Origin: an uncultured Nesterenkonia sp.
GTDB taxonomy: Bacteria > Actinomycetota > Actinomycetes > Actinomycetales > Micrococcaceae
Direction of reading: 5' to 3'
NCBI GenBank assembly: GCA_946221825.1
Contig: CAMINA010000078.1
Span: 1 to 6,374 of the forward strand
Length of the DNA: 6,374 nucleotides
Part shown: in pieces, positions 1-6,186 of the stretch
Layout: the number at the start of each line of letters is the position of its first letter
Numbering within the stretch: the first letter of the stretch is position 1
Notes under the pieces: generated by a model
What the model saw: only the letters and a program-made list of their open reading frames with translations
What the model was told of the DNA's origin: nothing
Database searches by the model: none
Translations under genes and position numbers: made by a program

Positions 1-973
1 CCTCGGTGATGTACATGTTCTGCGGCATGTAGACGACCTGATCGTTCTCGATGGCGGCAGTCTGCTGCAGCGCCGGGGAGTCAGCGATCAGCTCATCGGC
101 CTCGGTGTACTCCGGGTCATCCGGGGTCATGCCGTCGCGGTCCAGCACGATGATCCAGTCCGGGTCGGAGTCGGCGATGGTCTCGACGGAGATGTCGTCG
201 CCCTCGTGGTCGGTGGTCTCCTCGTCGACCTCCAGGGCCGGCTCCAGGTCGAACTCCTGGAAGACCGGAGCCACGCCGCGGCCCTGGTTGGGGCCGGCGT
301 AGTTGATGTCGCCGCCGGAGGTGACCACGCCCATCACGCTGTCCTCACCGTTGTAGGCGGACTCCACGCGCTCGATGGCCTCGTCGAGCTCAGCGATGAG
401 CTCCTCAGCCTCCTCCTCGGCCTCGAAGAGCTCACCGATGTTGGTGGCCTGCCCGCGCAGACCCTCGAAGAAGGTGGTGGGGTCCGAGGTGCCCTCGTCC
501 CACTCCAGGATGACGCCGTCCTCAGGCATGAGGTCAGCCATCTCGTCGTAGTACTGGGAGTAGCGCTGACCGGTGATCACCAGGTCCGGCTCGGCGGCGG
601 CGAGCTGCTCGAGGTCAGGCTCGCGGTGGTTGCCGGTGTCCAGGATGCTCTCATCCTCGGCATAGGTCTCGTGGACGTGGGGCTGCATCAGGCCCCGCGG
701 AGCCACGGACAGCTCCACACCGAGGTCCTCGAGCAGCCGGAAGCTCCGGTTGTCGAAGGCACCGACGGACTCGATGCCGTCCAGGTCGATCTCGTGGGTG
801 CCGTGATCGTCCTCCACGGTGATCGTCTCACCGGAACCGGCCGCACTGTCGGTCTGGGCCTCGGCGTCGCCGCAGGCAGTCAGGAGCAGCGCCGAGGCTG
901 CCGCCACAGAGAGGATGCCGGCGGCGCGGCCGCGGAGCGGCGCAGGCGCCTGGGACGTGGTTGTTGCGAGCAT
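1..973 (-). CDS. Siderophore ABC transporter substrate-binding lipoprotein (CeuE/YclQ-like), C-terminus cut by window edge
   Basis: Extracellular, membrane-anchored receptor that captures a ferric siderophore and hands it to a FecCD-type permease. The minus strand is open from ATG at 973 to the window edge (324 codons). It begins MLATTTSQAP and has a signal peptide with an Arg-containing n-region, a hydrophobic stretch around residues 18-32 and lipobox LTAC (Cys34 lipidated). After an acidic linker comes a periplasmic-binding-protein type 2 fold (PF01497 family, by recognition): ESVGAFDNRSFRLLEDLG near residue 70 and PDLVITGQRYSQYYDEMADL near 135 are typical of the CeuE/YclQ/FatB branch, which binds catecholate-type siderophores. 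The last visible residues, QVVYMPQNMYITE, match where such proteins have about 15-20 residues left. The start is supported by GAGGAAGG at 980-987, six bases upstream. The permease and ATPase genes would be expected beyond the left edge but are not visible. The siderophore cannot be named. The protein is strikingly acidic (for example EAEEEAEELIAELDEAIE). Confidence 0.93.
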   Translation of the reverse strand, partial: MLATTTSQAPAPLRGRAAGILSVAAASALLLTACGDAEAQTDSAAGSGETITVEDDHGTHEIDLDGIESVGAFDNRSFRLLEDLGVELSVAPRGLMQPHVHETYAEDESILDTGNHREPDLEQLAAAEPDLVITGQRYSQYYDEMADLMPEDGVILEWDEGTSDPTTFFEGLRGQATNIGELFEAEEEAEELIAELDEAIERVESAYNGEDSVMGVVTSGGDINYAGPNQGRGVAPVFQEFDLEPALEVDEETTDHEGDDISVETIADSDPDWIIVLDRDGMTPDDPEYTEADELIADSPALQQTAAIENDQVVYMPQNMYITE

Positions 974-1026
974 GGGGAACCTTCCTCGAAGAGTGGGAGT
1001 CGGCTGAGCGAAGAGTGGCGTTCTCT

Positions 1027-1032
1027 ATTATG
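1027..1032 (-). promoter_or_regulatory. Probable -10 element for the siderophore-binding protein gene
   Basis: Read on the minus strand this is CATAAT, five of six matches to TATAAT, in an AT-richer patch that stands out from its GC-rich surroundings. It would start transcription near 1020, giving a leader of about 47 bases before the ATG at 973. No convincing -35 hexamer lies at the usual distance. The DtxR-like box at 1040-1058 occupies that space instead. Confidence 0.5.
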
Positions 1033-1039
1033 CCAACCT

Positions 1040-1058
1040 TGTACTTAGCCTGCCCTAA
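1040..1058 (-). promoter_or_regulatory. DtxR/IdeR-like iron box (operator)
   Basis: The 19 bases match the DtxR/IdeR consensus TTAGGTTAGCCTAACCTAA at 13 of 19 positions by my count. The centre TTAGCCT and the outer half CCCTAA are intact, while the other outer arm is degenerate. The box sits just upstream of the candidate -10 at 1027-1032, covering the -35 region of the siderophore-binding protein gene. That is where a ferrous-iron-loaded DtxR-family repressor would block transcription. Sequence match and position are seen; repression under iron-replete conditions is inferred from what is known of DtxR in actinobacteria. Confidence 0.55.
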
Positions 1059-1151
1059 TCAGAAAAGAACCTACAGACATACCCCAAGGACTGCAAGTCT
1101 TCAGACGCTTCCATCTCAGAGTGTGGTCAAGCCGTGTGGTCCAGGAGTTGC

Positions 1152-1212
1152 TTGGGCGGAGAATTGCCGTCCCAGCGGCCTCCGAGCCCTGAGACGGCAA
1201 TTCTTCGCCCAA
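1152..1212. repeat. Long inverted repeat (20-bp arms, 21-base loop), function unknown
   Basis: The left arm is 1152-1171 (TTGGGCGGAGAATTGCCGTC) and the right arm 1193-1212. They are complementary at 19 of 20 positions, and the single mismatch (1159 against 1205) would be a G-U pair in RNA transcribed from the plus strand. The loop, 1172-1192, is GC-rich and could close slightly further through a GGC/GCC pair. No T-tract follows on either side, so it is not a classic intrinsic terminator. No gene points into it either: both flanking genes are transcribed away from it. It ends 43 bases before the GTG of the methyltransferase. It could be a small mobile or REP-type element, an operator, or the core of a small RNA. 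Nothing in the sequence decides between these. Confidence 0.8.
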
Positions 1213-1243
1213 TCGACGGACAATCGGCCCAGGCCCCGCGCGA

Positions 1244-1249
1244 TAGCGT
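1244..1249 (+). promoter_or_regulatory. Candidate -10 of a leaderless promoter for the methyltransferase gene
   Basis: TAGCGT fits the actinobacterial -10 pattern TANNNT and is followed by six bases and then the GTG at 1256. That spacing would place the transcription start on or next to the start codon, giving a leaderless mRNA. This form is common in actinobacteria. The purine-rich GGGAGG directly abuts the GTG with no spacer, so it is poorly placed as a Shine-Dalgarno site for this start. I see no good -35 hexamer at 17-18 bases. Confidence 0.35.
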
Positions 1250-1255
1250 GGGAGG

Positions 1256-2683
1256 GTGAACGACGCCGACCGCTCCCCCTCCCCACTGGAACCGCTGCTC
1301 TCCCCGGAGGGCTGGCAGCTGCTCAACTCTCTGCCGCCCTACTCCGAGGCCGATTCCCTGACCCTGAACCAGAGGCTGCGGAAGCAGGGCCACTCCCCCG
1401 AGCTGGTGGCCGCCGCACTGACGCAGTCCTCCCTGCGCGCCGAGGCCGTGGCGAAGTTCGGCGAGTTCGCCGAGAAGATGCTCTTCACCCGGGACGGACT
1501 GCAGCAGGCCACCCGACTTCCGGTGGCCGCCCGTCATGCCCAGCGCTTCCGCGAGGCAGGCCTGACCCACGCGGCGGACCTCGGCTGCGGGCTGGGCGGG
1601 GACACCATGGCCCTGGCCTCGCTGGGACTGAACGTGATCGCCGTGGAGGCCGATGAGACCACTGCGGCCGCGGCCACGGTGAACCTGATGGCCTTCCCGG
1701 AGGCCGAGGTGCTGCACACCACCGCCGAGGAGTTCATGGACCAGCACGGCCCGCTGCCCGAGGGCTGGGGCCTCTGGCTGGACCCGGCGCGGCGCGACGC
1801 TGGCCGTGGTCACACCGGCAGCGGCTCGGCGTCGCGGGTGTGGGACCCGGAGGCCTTCTCCCCACCGCTGAGCTTTGTGACCAGCCTCGCCGAGACCGGG
1901 ATCCCGATGGGTGTGAAGATGGGCCCGGGCATCCCGCATGAGCTGATCCCGGAGGGCTGTGAGGCCGAATGGGTCAGCGACGGCGGCGATGTGGTCGAAG
2001 TCGTGCTCTGGTTCAACGCACTGGCCCGGCAGGTCAGCAGTGACGAGGCCGACGCCGAGCCCTCGGCCACCTCCCGCACAGTCATCTCCCGCGCCGCCAC
2101 AGTCCTGCACAGCGGCGAGGAAGGTCGCCGAGCTGTGGAGCTGACCTCCGCCTCCGGCTGGAACACCGCTGCCGGAACGACCGCAGCTCCCGACGCCGGC
2201 GCGGACACTGAGGCCGACGGCGTCACCTCCACGGCGCGCCTGCCGACACCCGACGAAATCCTCTACGAACCCGACGGCGCCGTCATCCGCGCCGGCCTGG
2301 TCCAGGACTGCGCGGCAGCCTTCGGCGGCGAGCTGCTGGACGAGCACATCGCTTATTTCGTCACAGCAGAGCCCTATGCGGGCGACCTGGCCCCGCTGGC
2401 CCGCGGCTACCGCGTGGAGCACGTCATGGACGTCAACGTGAAGATCCTTCAGCGATGGGCCCAGGAGGAATCGGTGACCAGCTTGGAGATCAAGAAGCGC
2501 GGAGTGGACATCGTGCCCGAACAGCTGCGCCAGCAGGTCCTCAGCGGCACGAAGTCCGCTAAGAAGACCGCGTCCGGAAAGAAGACCTCCGGAAAGAGGG
2601 CGAAGGCTTCCAAGGTCCACCGCACGCTGGTGCTGGTGCGTATCGGGGAGGAGCGGATCGCGGCCGTCGTGCAGCCACTGTGA
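1256..2683 (+). CDS. Class I SAM-dependent methyltransferase with C-terminal THUMP-like domain
   Basis: Cytoplasmic protein of 475 residues from a GTG start. Residues 1-100 form a helical N-terminal region. The Rossmann methyltransferase core follows, with the SAM-binding glycine motif ADLGCGLGGD at 107-116, an acidic ribose-binding position at Glu131 (VIAVEAD), and LDPARRD at 175-181 in the catalytic-motif position, as in RNA methyltransferase relatives. EPDGAVIRAGLV (338-349) and the stretch from about 380 to the end (RTLVLVRIGEERIAAVVQPL) resemble the actinobacterial THUMP-like family. An RNA substrate is therefore plausible, but it is not established. Two low-complexity inserts stand out: an Ala/Ser/Thr/Glu-rich segment at about 259-330 and a Lys-rich loop at 433-453 (KKTASGKKTSGKRAK) that could contact nucleic acid. 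The gene is monocistronic and divergent from the iron lipoprotein gene. The start is uncertain: no well-spaced ribosome-binding site exists, but leaderless transcription would explain it. Confidence 0.87.
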   Translation: MNDADRSPSPLEPLLSPEGWQLLNSLPPYSEADSLTLNQRLRKQGHSPELVAAALTQSSLRAEAVAKFGEFAEKMLFTRDGLQQATRLPVAARHAQRFREAGLTHAADLGCGLGGDTMALASLGLNVIAVEADETTAAAATVNLMAFPEAEVLHTTAEEFMDQHGPLPEGWGLWLDPARRDAGRGHTGSGSASRVWDPEAFSPPLSFVTSLAETGIPMGVKMGPGIPHELIPEGCEAEWVSDGGDVVEVVLWFNALARQVSSDEADAEPSATSRTVISRAATVLHSGEEGRRAVELTSASGWNTAAGTTAAPDAGADTEADGVTSTARLPTPDEILYEPDGAVIRAGLVQDCAAAFGGELLDEHIAYFVTAEPYAGDLAPLARGYRVEHVMDVNVKILQRWAQEESVTSLEIKKRGVDIVPEQLRQQVLSGTKSAKKTASGKKTSGKRAKASKVHRTLVLVRIGEERIAAVVQPL

Positions 2684-2740
2684 GCCTGCGACTCGGTAAC
2701 CCTGTGAGCCTGGGACTCTGTGACCCAGTAACCCTGTGAC
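2678..2740 (+). repeat. 24-bp tandem repeat containing the methyltransferase stop codon
   Basis: Copy 1 (2678-2701) starts CTGTGAGCCTGCGACTC and includes the gene's stop at 2681-2683. Copy 2 (2702-2725) matches it at 21 of 24 positions. A decayed third copy begins at 2726 and keeps about 11 of its first 15 positions. Because the period is a multiple of three, the copies carry in-frame stops (TGA 2681, TGA 2705, TAA 2729). It fills the 59-base gap up to the convergent gene ending at 2743. I see no hairpin with a T-tract here: CTGGG at 2710-2714 and CCCAG at 2724-2728 make only a weak 5-bp stem. Confidence 0.8.
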
Positions 2741-2742
2741 AT

Positions 2743-3096
2743 TCAGCTGTGCATGAGCAGCTGGAGCAGGGCCTGCTGCAGCTGCGGCAGCTCTTCGGCG
2801 GCGCTGCGCCAGATGATCTCGTCCTCAGCCTCCAGCTCGGCTCCGGAGATATGGTGCCCGACGCCGACCGCCTCCGCCAGCCCCGGAATCCGCTCGGCGA
2901 ACTCCGGGTCGAGGTTCCGCACCTCCTCCAGTGCGCCTGCAAGCACCTGGTACTCGTCCTCCACAGCATTCTTGGTCTCCCAGGACGCCAGCTCGTACTC
3001 GCCCAGGGAGAATTCAGAGATCAGATCCGCGATCTTCTGCGAAGCGACCAGCCCCACCTGCAGCTGAGCCGTCACCCTCTCCATTCCCTCAGACAT
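2743..3096 (-). CDS. Small acidic helical protein of unknown function, coupled to the GH3 lipoprotein gene
   Basis: A 117-residue protein starting MSEGMERVTAQLQ. I do not recognise the family. It has no signal peptide, membrane segment, cysteine or metal motif. It looks almost entirely helical and acidic, with amphipathic stretches (EYQVLAGALEEVRNLDPEFAERI, taken as two pieces around residues 49-71) and a Gln/Leu-rich last helix (ELPQLQQALLQLLM). It is probably cytoplasmic. The ATG at 3096-3094 overlaps the hydrolase stop by one base (TGATG), so translation is probably by reinitiation. No separate strong ribosome-binding site is visible, and Met5 or Val8 are alternative starts. Codons end mostly in G or C, as in the neighbours, which supports real coding. 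The operon position suggests co-expression with the cell-wall hydrolase, but a shared role is only inference since the two proteins lie on opposite sides of the membrane. Confidence 0.72.
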   Translation of the reverse strand: MSEGMERVTAQLQVGLVASQKIADLISEFSLGEYELASWETKNAVEDEYQVLAGALEEVRNLDPEFAERIPGLAEAVGVGHHISGAELEAEDEIIWRSAAEELPQLQQALLQLLMHS

Positions 3097-4913
3097 CAGC
3101 AGGCCGAGTGCCCGGGCTCGAGGTCACCCACCGCCACCGGCAGAGCACCTGGGGCCTCGGCGCCCTGGAGCACCGCGATCAGCGCATCGAAGGACTCCGC
3201 GGTGCGGCCGTAGAGCGCGATCTGGGTGGGAGCGGACGATCCGCCCAGCGCCTCCGGTCGGTCCAGGGCCACGGCCACGTCTCCACCGGCGGCGGGCTGA
3301 TCACCGCCCAGCAGGACCACCTGCGTCCCTCCGGCCCCGGAGACCTCGACGCCGGCCCGCTCGGCGGCCGCGGCCAAGCGCGCCTGGTCCTGCTCAGTGC
3401 CGCCGCTGATCTGCAGACCGGCTTCTGACTGATCGGCACCGCACTCACCGGAGACCACCGTCACCGAGGCTGCGGCAAGCTGTTCGGCCACAGTGCGCGC
3501 ACGGCGCTCCGCCCCCTCGGAGGATCCGGACTCCGCCTCGGCGGCATCGTCCTGGAGCCATTCCTCCTCGGTGAGTCCCTCTTCCTGGCTGAGGTAGTGA
3601 TCGCGCAGAACCTCGGGCATCTGCACCCCAGGGCCGGCGTCGAGCTCTCCGGCCTCCAGGTCCTGCTGCCAGAGCAGCAGGGCCACCACCCGCTCTGCGG
3701 CCTCATCCAGGCGGTCCTGGCTGAGCTCCCCGGACTCCACAGCGCTGACGATCGCATCGTGGGCTCCACGGACGTCGGCGGGCATCAGCAGCAGGTCCGC
3801 CCCGGCCTCCAGCGCCATGACCGGCGCCTGATCCGGCCCATAGCCGTCGGCGATGGCCCCCATGTTCAGCGCGTCGGTGACGACCACTCCGTCGTGGCCC
3901 ATCCCGCGCAGCTCGTCGTAGGCGGCGGAGGAGAGGGAGGAGGGCACTCCGCCATCCAGAGCGGGGACGTCGATATGACCCATCATGATCATCGGTGCTC
4001 CGGCCTCGATGCTCTCGGCGAAGGGCACCCAGTCCCGTGCGCGCAGCTCGTCCAGAGAGGCGTCCTGGGTGGGCAGGGTGTAGTGGGAGTCATCGGTGAC
4101 CGAGCCGTGTCCGGGGAAGTGTTTCACCGATCCCATCAGGCCGCTCTCGGCCAGACCACGGATGCCGCTGAGCGAGAGCTCAGCCACGGCCTCCGGGTCG
4201 GAGCCGAAGGAGCGCGAGCCCACTGTGGGATCGGCCGCGCCCACGGTCACGTCCCCGTTGGGCGCGAAGGAGGCGGTGAAGCCGAGCTCAGCGAGCTCCT
4301 CCCCCATGAAACGGTGCCCCTGCCAGGTCAGACCGGTGCCGTCGAGGGTCTCTGCGGCCGCGCCGTAGGCCATGGGAGCCGGCCATTCGGTCAGCGGCTC
4401 GCCCACACGGGTGACCAGACCGCCCTCCTGGTCCACGGAGATCATCGCGGGGTAGCCGCGCTCCTCGGCCGCCGCCTGGATGGAGGCGAGCTGAGTCTCC
4501 AGCTCCGCGAGGTCCACCCCGGACTGTTCGGCGTCCTGACCCCCGGTGGGCACGTTGTCGCCCATGACGATGGCCCCTGCCAGATGGAGCTCCTCCACCA
4601 GCCCGGCCATATCGGAGGCATCGGGGCTGGAGTACTCGCCCACCAGCACCTGGCCGGCTTTCTGCTGAAGGCTCAGCTCGGAGACCAGCTGGACGGCCTC
4701 CTCTCGGTGAACCTCAGCGGGGCCGGCCAACGCCTGTTCCCTGGCACCCTCGGCCTCCTCGATCTCCTGCTGGTGCTGATCCTGGTCCGCCTCGGGCTGG
4801 TCGCCTCCGCCGCCGTCGCCGTCTGATGCAGCACCGCCTCCGCAGGCGGTCAGCAGTAGGGCGGACAGCAGCACAGCTGCGGAGAGTGATGAGCCTCTGT
4901 GACGGGTGAGCAT
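3096..4913 (-). CDS. Glycoside hydrolase family 3 lipoprotein, NagZ-like beta-N-acetylhexosaminidase
   Basis: Predicted to remove N-acetylglucosamine from cell-wall fragments outside the cell. From ATG at 4913 it has 605 residues. MLTRHRGSSLSAAVLLS is a good signal peptide, ending at lipobox LLTAC (Cys24), followed by a Gly/Asp/Glu/Gln-rich linker to about residue 75. In the GH3 TIM barrel (about 75-420), VDQEGGLVTRV (160-170) and KHFPGHGSVTDDSH (264-277) are hallmarks of the NagZ branch. The latter carries the Asp-His acid/base pair typical of GH3 N-acetylglucosaminidases. VVTDALNM holds the likely nucleophile Asp347. Residues about 470-605 form an extra C-terminal domain absent from one-domain Gram-negative NagZ but usual in actinobacterial homologues. 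A GTG at 4934 in frame would add MAVILVP before the signal peptide. I prefer 4913 because Arg residues then sit properly in the n-region. Neither start has a clear Shine-Dalgarno. It is first in a two-gene operon with the 117-residue protein. Substrate specificity is inferred. Confidence 0.9.
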   Translation of the reverse strand: MLTRHRGSSLSAAVLLSALLLTACGGGAASDGDGGGGDQPEADQDQHQQEIEEAEGAREQALAGPAEVHREEAVQLVSELSLQQKAGQVLVGEYSSPDASDMAGLVEELHLAGAIVMGDNVPTGGQDAEQSGVDLAELETQLASIQAAAEERGYPAMISVDQEGGLVTRVGEPLTEWPAPMAYGAAAETLDGTGLTWQGHRFMGEELAELGFTASFAPNGDVTVGAADPTVGSRSFGSDPEAVAELSLSGIRGLAESGLMGSVKHFPGHGSVTDDSHYTLPTQDASLDELRARDWVPFAESIEAGAPMIMMGHIDVPALDGGVPSSLSSAAYDELRGMGHDGVVVTDALNMGAIADGYGPDQAPVMALEAGADLLLMPADVRGAHDAIVSAVESGELSQDRLDEAAERVVALLLWQQDLEAGELDAGPGVQMPEVLRDHYLSQEEGLTEEEWLQDDAAEAESGSSEGAERRARTVAEQLAAASVTVVSGECGADQSEAGLQISGGTEQDQARLAAAAERAGVEVSGAGGTQVVLLGGDQPAAGGDVAVALDRPEALGGSSAPTQIALYGRTAESFDALIAVLQGAEAPGALPVAVGDLEPGHSAC

Positions 4914-4920
4914 GGGGACC

Positions 4921-4926
4921 AGGATA
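4921..4926 (-). promoter_or_regulatory. Candidate -10 of a leaderless promoter for the GH3 operon
   Basis: Read on the minus strand this is TATCCT (TANNNT pattern), followed by seven bases and the ATG at 4913. The geometry suits transcription starting at the start codon, and the absence of a Shine-Dalgarno site upstream of that ATG agrees. If correct, it would exclude the GTG at 4934, which lies upstream of the -10. No clear -35 hexamer is present. Confidence 0.38.
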
Positions 4927-4943
4927 ACGGCCACGCCCCACCC

Positions 4944-4954
4944 GGGGAGTCCCC
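4944..4954. repeat. Short palindrome GGGGAGTCCCC between divergent genes
   Basis: A perfect 11-base hyphenated palindrome (five-base arms, one central base) in the 109-base region between the hydrolase and ligase genes. It lies about 18 bases upstream of the candidate hydrolase -10, so it could be an operator. In DNA this GC-rich a short palindrome can easily arise by chance. Confidence 0.3.
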
Positions 4955-5010
4955 AGCCGGCGCCCAGGCATATCCGGCTAGTCTGGATCCGTCACCCCTC
5001 CCGCAGACCA

Positions 5011-5016
5011 GAGGAA
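5011..5016 (+). promoter_or_regulatory. Ribosome-binding site fixing the ligase start
   Basis: GAGGAA lies six bases upstream of ATG 5023. This decides the start: the same frame stays open upstream to an ATG at 4906, but that ATG lies inside the divergent hydrolase gene, and the added residues do not belong to the family. Confidence 0.75.
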
Positions 5017-5022
5017 CCCACG

Positions 5023-6186
5023 ATGGAACTGCCCTTCGCACAGTCTGACCGATCGACCCTCGGCATCGAGTGGGAGCTGGCGCTGGTGGACCGACAGACC
5101 GGTGACCTGCGCAGCGTGGCCGAGCGCATCCTGGAGGCCGCCCATCAGGATCTGCCCGGGCTGGGCTCCGATGAGGAGCACCCTTATGTGAAGCAGGAGC
5201 TGCTGCTGAACACCATCGAGCTGATCACCGATGTGTGCGGCAGTGTGGAGGAAGGCGTGGAGCAGCTGCGCGAGACGGCACGCAATGTGATGCGCCACTG
5301 CGACCCGCTGGATGTGGACCTCTACTGCCAGGGTTCGCATCCCTTCGCTCCACCGACCAAGCAGCCGGTCACCGATAAGGAGCGCTACAACGAGCTGATC
5401 CGCCGCACCCAGTGGTGGGGCCGGCAGATGGTCATCTATGGCGTCCACGTCCATGTGGGCTTGGACGACGTGCGCCAGGCGATGCCCGCGGTGAACGCGC
5501 TGTGCAACTACAACGCCCACTTCCAGGCACTCTCGGCCTCCTCCCCCTTCTGGTCCGGGGAACGGACCGGCTACGCCTCCAACCGTTCGCTGATGTTCCA
5601 GCAGCTGCCCACCGCCGGGCAGTCGTATCAGTTCGAGGAATGGTCCGGCTATGAGCGGGCCGTGGCGGATCTGACCCATACCGGGGTCATCGACGATGTC
5701 AGCGAGGTCCGCTGGGACGTCAGGGCCGTCCCACGCCTGGGAACTGTGGAGATGCGCATCTGCGACGGCGTGGCCACACTGGAAGAGATCGGGGCACTGG
5801 CAGCGCTGACCCAGTGCATCGTCCATGACACCGTCCAGACCCTGGAGGATGGCGGCTCGGTGACCTCCATGCCGCCCTGGTTCATCAAGGAGAACAAGTG
5901 GCGTGCAGCCCGCTACGGGCTCGACGCGATCATCATCCTCAACGAGAACGGTGATGAGGAGCTGATCACCGACCACCTCGCCAAGGAGCTGGAGCGGCTG
6001 GAGCCGGTGGCCAAGGAGCTCGGCTGCGAGAAGGAGCTCGGCCTGGTGGAGCGGATGATGGACGACGGCGCCGGCTATCAGCGCCAGCTCAAAGTCGCCG
6101 AGAATCATGACGGCGACCTGCGCCAGGTGGTCCTCGACTCCGCCGCCCGGACCCGCATGTCCATCAACGGGCCCGGCATGCTCTGA
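5023..6186 (+). CDS. Glutamate-cysteine ligase / YbdK-family carboxylate-amine ligase (GCS2)
   Basis: ATP-dependent cytoplasmic ligase predicted to join the gamma-carboxyl of glutamate to an amine, classically cysteine, giving gamma-glutamylcysteine. The protein has 387 residues, the usual size for the family, and looks complete. Motifs in order: TLGIEWELALVD (12-23), with the metal/ATP-binding glutamates; KQELLLNTIEL (57-67); YGVHVHVGLDD (139-149), the family's HxHVG signature; SPFWSGERTGYASNRS (174-189); WDVRAVPRLGTVEMRICD (231-248); and KENKWRAARYGLDA (289-302), which also matches family relatives. Actinobacteria mostly use mycothiol instead of glutathione, so the product may feed ergothioneine-type or other thiol chemistry. 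No ergothioneine or glutathione-synthase gene is adjacent, and the true amine substrate is not shown. A weak -10-like TAGTCT lies at 4979-4984. The gene is divergent from the hydrolase and convergent with tsaD. Confidence 0.9.
   Translation: MELPFAQSDRSTLGIEWELALVDRQTGDLRSVAERILEAAHQDLPGLGSDEEHPYVKQELLLNTIELITDVCGSVEEGVEQLRETARNVMRHCDPLDVDLYCQGSHPFAPPTKQPVTDKERYNELIRRTQWWGRQMVIYGVHVHVGLDDVRQAMPAVNALCNYNAHFQALSASSPFWSGERTGYASNRSLMFQQLPTAGQSYQFEEWSGYERAVADLTHTGVIDDVSEVRWDVRAVPRLGTVEMRICDGVATLEEIGALAALTQCIVHDTVQTLEDGGSVTSMPPWFIKENKWRAARYGLDAIIILNENGDEELITDHLAKELERLEPVAKELGCEKELGLVERMMDDGAGYQRQLKVAENHDGDLRQVVLDSAARTRMSINGPGML

Noticed and set aside
206..1048. 280-codon plus-strand open frame over the siderophore-binding protein
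   Set aside because: It is antisense to a gene with a clear lipobox and PBP2 motifs. Its Leu/Val/Gly-rich translation is typical of high-GC shadows and has no recognisable domain.
1152..1212. Inverted repeat read as an intrinsic terminator
   Set aside because: No T-tract on either side, and neither neighbouring gene is transcribed toward it.
961..1656. Plus-strand open frame running through the intergenic region into the methyltransferase
   Set aside because: It overlaps the real gene out of frame, and the Arg/Pro/Ala-rich tail is a shadow. It has no supporting ribosome-binding site.
1127..2620. 497-codon minus-strand open frame opposite the methyltransferase
   Set aside because: Long antisense frames are expected at this GC content. 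The plus strand carries the SAM motif and DPARRD, while the antisense product shows no motif.
2749..3213. 154-codon plus-strand open frame opposite the small coupled protein
   Set aside because: It overlaps the hydrolase end and has shadow-like composition. The minus-strand frame fits the operon and codon pattern better.
3597..4826. 409-codon plus-strand open frame opposite the GH3 gene
   Set aside because: Shadow of a gene with intact KHFPGHG and nucleophile motifs; His/Gly/Val-rich translation without a family.
4906..5022. Upstream extension of the ligase to ATG 4906
   Set aside because: It would overlap the divergent hydrolase start, it adds unrelated Pro/Arg-rich residues, and the ribosome-binding site supports ATG 5023.
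4978..6108. 376-codon minus-strand open frame opposite the ligase
   Set aside because: Shadow; the ligase on the plus strand has all family motifs and a good ribosome-binding site.
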